Assembly (NCBI GenBank): GCA_958510825.1
Contig: OY294045.1
Span: 8,111,916-8,175,915 of the forward strand
Direction of reading: 5' to 3'
Source of the DNA: Brachypterus glaber
Lineage: Eukaryota > Arthropoda > Insecta > Coleoptera > Kateretidae
Length of the DNA: 64,000 bases
The position numbers were made by a program, and so were the translations under genes. The notes beneath the pieces were generated by a model. That model was given only the letters and a program-made list of their open reading frames with translations. It did no database searches and was not told the origin of the DNA. This document shows positions 44,087-53,463 of the stretch, in pieces (the stretch's first letter is position 1; every line of letters starts with the position of its first letter).

Positions 44087-44209
44087 TTAATCAAACAAAA
44101 GTCGTTTTAAGGAATAGAAAAATGTTTTATATAGATTTTTTATATTTGTAAATATCAAACAATTTAATTTAGTTTATGAATGTATAATTGTTCTCATGCT
44201 ATATCTGGC

Positions 44210-44272
44210 AGCAAACTTGCATAGCACGAAACCTGCGTACAAATTGCTCCGTGAAAAGGCGCCTTTATAATA
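44210..44272. repeat. Solo right end of the CCTTTTCACGGAGCAA MITE
   Basis: TTGCATAGCACGAAACCTGC to GCTCCGTGAAAAGGCGCC, the inverted partner of 43017-43068. Confidence 0.7.
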
Positions 44273-44545
44273 AAAAGAAAAAATTAAAGCTTGTGTATTT
44301 TTACTTAAGGAAATTCATATAATATAAAATAAATAGAATATACCAATATACTTTCCACACTTAACTGCTATAAAATTTACGTATATTCAACCTAAATCGA
44401 ATTTCAATACGTTTTTATGTTTAAAACAATAACAAAATTGATTGTTAAATTTTATTATCTGCTATTTACTTGAATAATAGAAAATTAAGTTGTTTTTATC
44501 CTATATATCTTTATTTCCAAAATTATAGTGTTTTTACAAAAAATA
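44273..44545. other. No gene seen
   Basis: AT-rich spacer. Confidence 0.4.
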
Positions 44546-46306
44546 CACTTCTGCTCAAAAATATCGGCCCACCTAAAAAAATACACATTTTTGAATGCAA
44601 ATATCTCCAAAACTATTTAATGGATTTATTCGATCTTTTTTTTATTTTGAAGCTTGAACTTTTAGCTCTTACTTACTGGAATAAAAATTATCAAACATCT
44701 TTTTTTATACCGGCAGCAATGAAAAGTGCACAGCTATGTTTTTTTACTGCACCTTTCGATATGCGCATGGTTCGCCACTGCATATTTTTTTACAATTTAA
44801 TTAATTGATTTTATAGCCTAATTAAATGGAAGTAATCTCTTTTTAAATTTTTTAATTTTCCTTTTCTCGTTTAGGAGATATAAGGTTTTTTCTAAAAATT
44901 TACATTTTTGCAAGTAACAAAAAAACTACGCAATGGATTTAATTGATTTTTTTTTTAATTTGAAGCTTAAATCGTAAACTTTTATTTATTTAATTTAGGT
45001 TTCTGTTGGAAACATGTTTAAACTGAGTTTACATTGCTTAAATAGTCATGTTTTTTTTACTCGATCTTTTTTGTTGCAATTTAAACACAAACTCAAATCT
45101 TTCCATAAGTTTTAAAACTTATTCTAATAGCCACACTTATTGTGACTGATTCCGTCTTTTATTTTTTATCATAAGTCTTCTCATTTAGGAGAAATTATGT
45201 TTTTTTGGTAAATAAGGACTTTTTAAGTGGTGGGCTAGTGCCACCCCTGTAACTAACTTTTTTATGATTGACAAGACTTGTCACTTATGTGATAATACTT
45301 TTTTAACTCGTTAAAATTTTATTTAATTGTATTATTTAAATGGAAACAAGTCCGGAAGTAGCTGCCCAAGCTGTAGCTCTGCTACAAGAAGGGCACAGTC
45401 AGCGTTATGTTGCTCAACAGTTAAATATTACGAGAGCATATATATATATCGACATATATGCCTCAAAACGCAGTCTGAGCTGGGAACCAAAAAGTTGCTA
45501 ACGCAGAAAACGTGTCAATTAAATGTATTTATTTAAGCTAAAGTTATAGAAGTGCAATAGATCTTTATTTTCTATCGACGCTTTTCCGTCATATACAGTT
45601 TTACAGGGGTGGCACTAGCCCACTGATTAAAAAGTCACTTTTTCCGAAAAACTTTAATTTCTCCTAAATGAGAAGACTTATGATAAAAAATAAAAGAAGG
45701 AATCAGTCACAATAAGTGTGGCTTTTAGAATAAGTTTTAAAACTTATGGAAACATTTGAGTTTGTGGTTAAATTGCATCAAAAAAGATTGGGTAAAAAAA
45801 ACATGACTATTTAAGCAATGTAAACCCAGTTTAAACATGTTTGCACCAGAAACTTAAATTAAATAAATAAAAGTTAAGGACTTAAGCTTCAAATTAAAAA
45901 ATAAATCAATTAAATCCACTGTGTAGTTTTTTTGTTATTTGCAAAAATGTTTATTTTCAGAAAAAACCGTATATCTCCTAAACGAGAAAAGGAAAATTAA
46001 AAAGTTAAAAAAGAAATTACTCCCATTTAATTGGCCTATAAAATCAATTAATTAAATTGTAAAAAAATATGCAGTGGCAAACCGTGCGCATATCGAAAGA
46101 AGCAGTAAAAAAACATAGCTGTGTAATTTTCATTGCTGCCGGTTTAAAAAAAGATTTTTGATAATTTTTATTCCAGTAATTAAGAGCTAAAAGTTCAAGC
46201 TTTAAAATAAAAAAAAGGTCAAATAAATCTATTGAATAGTTTTGGAGTTATTAGCATTTGAAAATGTGTATTTTTTTAGGTGGGCCGATATTTTTGAGCA
46301 GAAGTG
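44546..46306. mobile_element. 1.76-kb Tc1/mariner-type foldback, TA target
   Basis: TA flanks both ends. The termini are CACTTCTGCTCAAAAATA and the complement. The arms are inverted over about 670 bp each, to the GGACTTTTTAA block. Within lies a second inverted pair (45226-45625, GTGGGCTAGTGCCACCCCTG type) enclosing a transposase start. Either a Tc1-type element is nested in the foldback, or the foldback formed around its own remnant. Confidence 0.8.
45340..45501 (+). pseudogene. Tc1-type transposase, N-terminal helix-turn-helix fragment
   Basis: A 53-codon frame starting METSPEVAAQAVALLQEGHS, then QRYVAQQLNITRAYIY. This is the first helix-turn-helix of Tc1-type transposases (LLQEG.S.R.VA..L....), whose DNA-binding region starts in just this way. 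After it the frame degenerates and ends at TAA. The catalytic DDE domain is missing. The overlapping longer frame from 45327 is a shadow. Confidence 0.7.
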
Positions 46307-46618
46307 TAGTGTAAAATTTGGCTTAAATTTTAACGTAATATTACCATAGAAGTCATGTATCATAGAAAACTTTTAAAATAGTGTAAAAATAAAGTATTTA
46401 TAATGTAATAATTTTCGTCATAAATTATGTAAAACTTTACATTACTAATAATGTAAATTTAAACTTCTTTATATGTAAGACATAACCTTACTTATTTTTT
46501 ACGCTTAATGGCGCTAAATGGCTGCACTCAAAAGAATTTCCAATTACCTAGCTTTGTTTTGTGCAAAATAACAGGTAAGTACAATAAGTTTGTTGGTGGC
46601 GTATGCAAATTTCAATAG
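46307..46618. other. No gene seen
   Basis: AT-rich spacer. Confidence 0.35.
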
Positions 46619-46680
46619 AGCTCTGTACAACTAGAATTATAAAACAGAAGACGTCTGCCCTATCTCTATCTCATTTGTGC
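46619..46680. repeat. Dispersed 60-bp repeat
   Basis: Second copy of 10495-10553 (CTCTGTACAACTAGAATTAT, TCTATCTCATTTGTG). Here no long hairpin follows. Confidence 0.65.
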
Positions 46681-47698
46681 ACGGCACTCCACTACCAACT
46701 TAAATAAATTAAAAAAATATTGCATTTTTTTCAATTTAAATCGACAATTACCGTTGATTTTTGTAAATAAACCTAAATTTTTTGCTAAGAAATAAAACGT
46801 AATTAATACTACTCAAACTTGTTTTATTTTTATGTTCTATACTATATAAAAATTTTTGGATAATTTCAATAGAAAATATAAAAAAAGCTTCTAAAGCTTG
46901 CAAATGTGCAATTTTAAAGTTTTCGATATATAGCATATATGCCAAATACTTGCAGGTTTGCAAGCCCTAGAATATTTAGATAATTTCGAAAATATGATTT
47001 TTTAAAATTTATTTCAAAAATACATATTCTTTGTCAAAAATGTGAAATTGACGTGCTATAACTCAAAAACTATTTAACCTAGAGACTTGCGGTTTTCAAC
47101 TAAAAAAAAAATTTTCTTATTGTTTTTTATTTTCTCAAGATAGCGGCCATTTTCTCAAAAACTCCATTTTTGTTTCAAAATGTCAGGATAATGATGTGTA
47201 CTTTAATTTAAAAAATTAAAAAATAGAACTTTTTTGTTATTCCTTTGCTATAACCAATAATGTGGCCAAAAAACTTAATTTGGCCTAATGACTTTAAATG
47301 GCCATAGTTTTTTTATTTGGCTTGGACTTTTTCTAAGCTGGGATTGTTTCTGGTAAAAATCGGGGTTAATAAACTACCGATATGCATTTGTTTCTACCTT
47401 GGAATGTATGATGTAAATCAATAAATAAAAAACCTTATTACGATTTTAAATAAAAAAGATTATAAATAATAATAATTCTTTGAAAATTTAAATCATCGAC
47501 GTCAAACACAAGAGGAAATTAAATAATGGAAAAAATTACCAGGAAAAATTTTGCATAACGTCATCGCTTGCATGATAAGAATGCTTGCGTGTTTACCTAC
47601 ATTCTGAATAAAACAAAAGACTGAAATATATGTTGTTCTTAATATTATTATTATTTCATGGTAATATGTGGACATTGTTTTGGAAATATAACTACCCG
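46681..47698. other. No gene seen
   Basis: AT-rich. A GTGCTATAACTCAAAAACTA stretch near 47052 is the kind of text common in insect repeats, but no partner was found in the window. Confidence 0.4.
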
Positions 47699-49818
47699 GT
47701 TATCCAGAACATATACATATAAATATGCATACTTCCACAAATTTTTAAAACAAGGACGTTTCTAGCTCTTGAGCTCTTGGAAACCTTTTAATATTTTGAA
47801 GTGAATTTATTAGTTATTAGTAATAACTTATTACTGTTGCTAGCCAAATGCGAGTTTTTATTAGGGTGTGTCAAAAAATCCGGAATTTCGAAATTGAAAA
47901 CGGTCTCTGGCTCAAATTTGCTTCTTGGTAGAAATCGGTGGCCACTCCAAATCGATTAATGTTTAGAGGTAGCTCAAAGCACTCACACTTTGAAAAATGT
48001 CGCTACCTGTTTTTCGGATAAAAACTGATTGTATATAAAACTGAGAAAAATTTTGAAGATTTCTTTGGTAATATTTAGAAACCATACTAGTTGGAAGAAA
48101 CTAAAAAAAATGTATCCCCCTCCCCCTAAGTTTAAAAATAACGCCAATTGTAATATAATCTTCAAATAATTATTTGAAGATTTCGCGAAAATTTCATTTT
48201 TGCAAGTTTTAAAAAGTGCATATAAAATAGTTTTAAACAAAAAATCTGCAAACTTATATATTAGTATATAAGTATATATACATGTTAACCTACCTGACTA
48301 TACAGATGACATTATTTGTTTCCGCAAGTCGAGCAAAAAAAAATTCAATTCGAAACCGGGTGGATTTTCTGTTTTTTGCCTAAAAATTTTTTCGGTGTAT
48401 TTTTTTTATTCTTTTTTATTGGAATATACTTTTCTATGTATAAATACACAAAAAAGTTCCTGTGGTGTAAGATCGCAGGTTTAACCCTTTTAAAGATAAA
48501 TGCATTTAAAAGTAAGTTTTTACGCATCAAGAAGCAAAAATAAAAAAAAAATAAAAAATATAAAGCCAAAAACAAATAAAATAAAAACAGAGAACAAATT
48601 TTAATGCACTTTGGTCAAAAAATAATTAAAAAGCCCTTAAGTTAGAACATAAAAAATCTCCATTTATTGGAAGTTTTAAAAAGTACATAAAAAATAGTTT
48701 TAAACAAAAAACCTGCAAACTTATATATTAGTATAAAAGCAACAGTCAGTTTTTATCCGAAAAATAGGTGCCGATTTTTTTCAAAGTTTGAGCGCTTTGA
48801 ACTACCTCTAAACATTAATCAATTTGGCTCATTTTTGAGTGGCCACCGATTTCTACCAAGAAGCAACTTTTGAGCCAGAGACCGTTTTCAATTTCGAAAT
48901 TCCGGATTTTTTGACACACCCTAATAAAAACTCGCATTTGGCTAGCAACCGTAATAAGTTATTACTAATAACTAATAAATTCACTTCAAAATATTAAAAG
49001 GTTTCCAAGAGCTCAAGAGCTAGGAACGTCCTTGCTTTAAAAATTTGTGGAAGTATGCATATTTATACAGGGTGATCCATAACTGGCATGCCAAAATTTA
49101 AGAGGTGATTCTAGATCCAAAAATATAAAAAAAGTTCCTATAAAGGTTGGTCCGGAAATGAGCCCTAAGGGATCTAGGGCCCTTTAAAATTGTAATAAAA
49201 ATAAGGTTTTTAATTAATAACTCGGGTACCGTTTAAGCTAGAGCGGCGAGCTTTTGCATGTATACTAGTATTAATAAGGGCAATAAGTTTATGTTAATTT
49301 ATTTTTTTAATTTATCCAGAGGCGTGCCCAGACGGACAAAATATATGAGGCTTAAAACATTTTTGCCCCAAACTTTTCTATGTGTATGTTTTTTGGATTT
49401 GTTGTAAAAAATATAGATTTCTAGAGTAAAAATACATATAAAATATCATATAGTAACACTGTAGGAGCAACTGTTATCAAAAAAAAATGCAATTAAGAGG
49501 AAGTAACATTTTGTGCCACTAAAAACGTTACTTTTTAAAAGGCTATTACTCCTTTAATATTAAATTTAGGTGTTTTGGTGTATAATACTTTTTTGCTTAG
49601 TTTTAAATGAAGAATCACCCTGCAGCATTAAAATTTTATTGGTGCTTTTTTTTGTTCCCCATTCAATACGTCATCTTCGAAGGGCCGTAGCTCCCTTAGG
49701 GCTCATTTCCGGACCAACCTTTATAGAAACTTTTTTTCATATTTTTGGATGTAGAATCACCTCTTAAATTTCGGTACGCGAGTTCTGGAACAGGCTGTAT
49801 GTATATGTTCTGGATAAC
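47699..49818. mobile_element. Large foldback with a nested element in its right arm
   Basis: The arms begin GTTATCCAGAACATATAC (47699) and end GTTCTGGATAAC (49818). They run inward through GAGCTCTTGGAAACC and GCCAAATGCGAG to an inner pair starting TTAGGGTGTGTCAAAAAA (47862 and 48928). The inner part has a direct repeat of about 75 bp (48196-48272 and 48669-48742). The right arm is interrupted by 49068-49797. No ORF is recognisable. Confidence 0.8.
49068..49797. mobile_element. 730-bp MITE nested in a foldback arm
   Basis: TA on both sides. The ends are CAGGGTGATCCATAACTGGC and the complement of CGCGAGTTCTGGAACAGGCTG-type sequence. The inverted arms extend about 120 bp (through GGTCCGGAAATGAGCCCTAA). 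The opposite foldback arm shows the unoccupied site at about 47720. Confidence 0.85.
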
Positions 49819-50109
49819 GCTTAAACCGCCACGACCACCGCCTGACTTATTTGTACAATTTTTTAGAAATGACTGACTGTCTCCTCAATATCAGCTTTTG
49901 TTGTTAACTATTGGTTAAATAATAAATAATTATTACTTTACACCAAAAAACCGTATTAAATAAAAATATAGATAATATTTACCTTACAATTTGTATAAAA
50001 CGGTAGTCAAGAAGCATAAAATATAAGTATTTATTCCCTTTTCTATGGTCTAAATACAACACAGTTTAAACAGTAGGTATAAACAGTCTTTTCTTCTTCT
50101 GCTTCTCTA
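49819..50109. other. No gene seen
   Basis: AT-rich spacer. Confidence 0.35.
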
Positions 50110-50887
50110 CCCAGCAAACACACCAGCAATGGGCCGGCAACGGCACAATGCCGTAAGCCGATAAAGAGTCATCGGTGCGTTGACGACATGCCATTACCGG
50201 CCCGGTAATGGAAGTGTCGCACAAGCCGATAACTGGCCGGTAATGGTTAGCCGGCAGACTTTTTGTTGGAGGTTGGATCAGTATTTTACCATGGCATAAA
50301 AAAGAACGATAATATCGATCGTTTTAGAATATTATTCTGAATAAGTTTTTATATTTTAGTACCTACGGAACCTTAACGAGCTTCTTTCCCGCCCCGGTAT
50401 CTTAAATGCGACTTAAATGCAAGTGAATGAATTGTTAATTTAGTATTTAATAAAAAAAATGTAATTACTTACTTTTTATCTTCAAAAATCATTATTAAGA
50501 ATTGTAAATAAACACATGCCACAGAAAATTTTCATTAATGAACTTTAAAGTTATAATTATCACTGACGCAGCAAAATCACAACACAAGAGGCCAGTTTGA
50601 GTTGAAGCTCTCGGAGCATAGTTCTATCTCTTTCTAACTACTTGTTTTAAAAGAGATAGAACTATGCTCCGAGCGCTCCAAGCTTCAACTCAAACGGCCC
50701 TAAGAACACAACCCGCGCAAAACTTGCGCATGCGTCTTGACTTCTTCTCCTTCTACGCAAGATCATATTTTAAATTGGAGTTGTATCGTCGGCCACAGAT
50801 CGGTCCTTTACAGGCTAGCCGATAATCGGCAAGCCAGCAATGGGCCAATAATTATTTATGCCGATTATCGTACGGTGGTTTGCTGGG
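50110..50887. mobile_element. 778-bp element, CCCAGCAAAC ends, GC-rich subterminal repeats
   Basis: TA flanks both ends. The short inverted ends are CCCAGCAAAC and GTTTGCTGGG. Subterminal zones are unusually GC-rich, with repeated CCGGTAATGG, GCCGGC and CCGATAAYCGGC motifs on both sides (50125-50270 and 50790-50880). The frame at 50737-50937 crosses the end and is not a gene. Confidence 0.65.
50596..50695. repeat. Hairpin inside the CCCAGCAAAC element
   Basis: GAGTTGAAGCT..CGGAGCATAGTTCTATCTCT pairs with AGAGATAGAACTATGCTCCG..AGCTTCAACTC, about 35 pairs with a small asymmetry. Confidence 0.8.
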
Positions 50888-50889
50888 TA

Positions 50890-51108
50890 TATTCAAAATC
50901 CATAAAATTTCATACGAACTTTAATAAAATTTGTTAGTTTCGTAACTTTTAGTAAAACTACCATTAAAATAGCCAACAAGTAGTTAACTAACGGTTAGCT
51001 ATCAACGTTAAGTTAACTAACCAGAAGTTTAACTGACGATTGAAATAACTACTGTTAAAAATAAAACTAAAATAAAACTGGGTAAATTGTCAGTAGTAAT
51101 GTCATAAG
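50890..51108. other. No gene seen
   Basis: Contains scattered GTTAACT/AGTTAAC motifs (50970-51050), no gene. Confidence 0.35.
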
Positions 51109-51300
51109 TGCATGTTGAATTATTCATATTTTTTTTACTGTATTAAAAAAATATTTTGCTTGGCAATTGTTTGAGTGCATTTTTCGTGTTACAAAATTCC
51201 GAGGACGAGGAATTTTGACAAAAAATGCACGAAAACAATTTCCTTAAGCAAAATATTTTTTTATATACAGTAAAAAAAATATGTATAATTCAACATGCAC
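51109..51300. repeat. 192-bp hairpin with GAGGACGA loop
   Basis: Arms from GTGCATGTTGAATTATTCAT through TACTGTAT and GCATTTTTCGTG to AAAATTCC pair with the complements on the other side. The tip is AAAATTCC-GAGGACGA-GGAATTTT. Same plan as the hairpins of families 1 to 3, but no body was identified next to it. Confidence 0.75.
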
Positions 51301-52502
51301 GAATGGTATTTTGAAAGACTATTTCACAAACAAATTAAGGAAGTATATAATTTTACAATGTTTTATGTTGTTTTATATTTAAATTAAAAATTTAAGAACT
51401 AAACAACAATATTACTTTACAACTATAATTAAAAATTTAAATCTCAAATTTGCCGCGCTTTTTAAATCCACTTGTTCGCGAATGTTGCCAAGTCTAAACT
51501 TTCCTCGAGGGATATTTTATGCTTGAGATTATTCCAATAAAATAGTTGTTATCACATATATTAGCATTTAAATAAAGATCATTGATGTTTTTGTTTAAAA
51601 AGTTTAGTTTTCAACTGAAAAAAAACAATTTCCTATCGGTTTCTAATAAATTTTGGCAACGCTGTACTGGTACAGTCATTTGATGTTTTGATTTCCGTAA
51701 TTCTTTACTGCAAATATATTTTTAATAAATAAGTGTTTAAATTAGTTTTTAGTGGCCTTTTTTTAATACCAAGATTCAATTAAATAAATTAAAATTTATG
51801 AATATCAGTGATTTAAAGCTTTTAGGATGGAAAGTGCATAAAATATAATATATTATCTGAAATTAATTAGGGTTTATACCTAGGATGTTTTGGTAATAAA
51901 ATAAGCATTTATATTACTCATCAATAAAAATAAATCAACAAAAGGTAAGCTTCAAAAATTAAAACACATTTTGAAAAAATATTTATTATTTATATTATTA
52001 TTATTTATATTATTATTATTTATATTTATTAATATTTATATTTATTAATATGTCAGTAACTGTCAGTTTCTTGTTTCCATAGTAACCAAGTGATAATTGC
52101 ATTGTGAAAAAATTATCAGATTCATTTTGATCTGATTGGTCAAGAAACTAAAATTGCAAGGTTTTGATAAGCCTATATTTTTGTGAAATAGTCTCATAAA
52201 TATGGGTGAATCGAGTAGAATTTGTAGGACCAACATTTATAGCTAAATTAAACTTAAATAAGCAAAGCCAAACTACACAATGCACTTAGTTAAATGAACT
52301 AATAATGTTTCTGTAATGTGTGCTATTTACATTGCGTTTAGTTTCCTGGGGACGTTACATTGTTACCCTGAACGTGGAGATAACGAGATATACGTTAACA
52401 TGTTGTTTACAGGCGATTAAACTTTATGCATAAAATAGCTAATCGCAAACAAATACATAATTTACTGGTAGATAGATATTTATAATAGAAGTACACACAT
52501 AA
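51301..52502. other. No gene seen
   Basis: AT-rich, with a TATTATTATTTATATT-type simple repeat at 51975-52050. Confidence 0.45.
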
Positions 52503-53157
52503 ATAGTATATTCTATAACTAGTATGGAATAGACAATATTCCGCGCGAGCGGAAAGTTTGTCATACGAGCCGGCGTGTTGTAGACTATACTTTTTCTTCG
52601 ACTGCAAATATGAAACACTGTATGGCTTTAAACTGCGGACAAGGTTAAAAACGATGTTTTTTGTGACTCGACATTGTAAATGCAACAAAACACGTATTTT
52701 TAAATAAATCGATTAATGTTATTTAATAATTTTATCAAATCAGTACTTAAAAAAGATTTTTATTTAATTTTAGCGCATATTTACAAATTATAATGAAACA
52801 TTGAAGGTTATGTTAGATTGTTGTGACAGATGACAGGTTTAAATATTTAACATTAGATGGAGCAGTTTTAATTTTTTGAACTAAATTGATAAAAAACTGG
52901 TCAAATATTAAGAAAAACTAATAAACTTTATGTAATTTTAACTCAAAACTTTAAATTGCATTAAATTATTCAATATTTCATGGTAAAATATATATATTTT
53001 TGCTAATTTTGCTATAGTTTTCTTGACTTTTATAAATAAGAGATGTCACTACATGTGCTCATTCTTGATACGAAAATTCATACCGTATCTAGAGCTAGAA
53101 TTGATTCATTCTGTCTTTGAAAAGTGTGTATATTTGCTTACATTCTAAAGCAGTAAT
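52503..53157. mobile_element. Hairpin element family 3, copy 2 (hairpin plus body)
   Basis: The hairpin (52503-52600) has edges AGTATATTCTATAAC and GTTGTAGACTATACT and the tip TTCCGC-GCGA-GCGGAA, a GNRA-type loop. The body starts CTTCGACTGC and ends near 53145 with GCAGTAATAC. The body lacks the MITE present at 384-783 and so provides the empty site. Compared with copy 1 it has about 50 extra bp near 53045-53095. Confidence 0.7.
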
Positions 53158-53420
53158 ACAAAAAATTAATTCTAAATCCTTACTTATGGGTATTTCTATG
53201 AAAATCGGTTAACTTCATGCAATGCTATGCAACTTTATGCAATGCTATTTTATCCGAAGTTAAAGTTTGCGTTGGATCTCCCGGTATATTTAGAATTCTA
53301 TCAGGCGAAAATACAAGTACTTTATCGTCCTAATAATAAATGTTATATATCAAATTAGGATTATTTAAAAAAAATTCCTTACTTATCTATTTAAAATATA
53401 AGTCTCTTGTCGTGTCACCA
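53158..53420. other. No gene seen
   Basis: Spacer before the LINE tail. Confidence 0.35.
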
Positions 53421-53424
53421 TTAC

Positions 53425-53463
<39 letters not shown>

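Larger units (their letters stand above)
43461..44131. mobile_element. Near-perfect palindromic element, 322-bp arms
   Basis: The left arm (43461-43782) and right arm (43810-44131) are reverse complements with one difference (GCAGAGACTGG against GCAGAAACTGG) around a 27-nt spacer. A 44-bp AT-rich tail follows at 44132-44175. The 14-bp direct repeat ATGAATGTATAATT lies at 43448-43461 and 44176-44189, so the unit looks inserted with a target duplication. The frame at 43345-43566 partly reads the arm (MALKSAKKHETDQS) but stops and matches nothing I know. Each arm holds a hammerhead-like core. Likely relatives are Penelope-like terminal repeats in inverted form or a SINE dimer. Confidence 0.75.

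Noticed and set aside
44470..44808. 112-codon frame as a gene
   Set aside because: Lies across the outer arm of the 44546-46306 foldback; composition is that of AT-rich non-coding DNA.
45327..45536. Frame starting MYYLNGNKSGSS as the product of the Tc1 region
   Set aside because: It is out of frame with the helix-turn-helix sequence at 45340, which has clear family similarity.
51010..51050. CTGACGA..GAAA near 51028 as another hammerhead
   Set aside because: There is no room for stem II between the two core parts (only TT), and no pairing for stems I and III.
53428..53463. AAT repeat as an independent microsatellite
   Set aside because: It lies exactly at the 3' end of the minus-strand LINE and is its tail.
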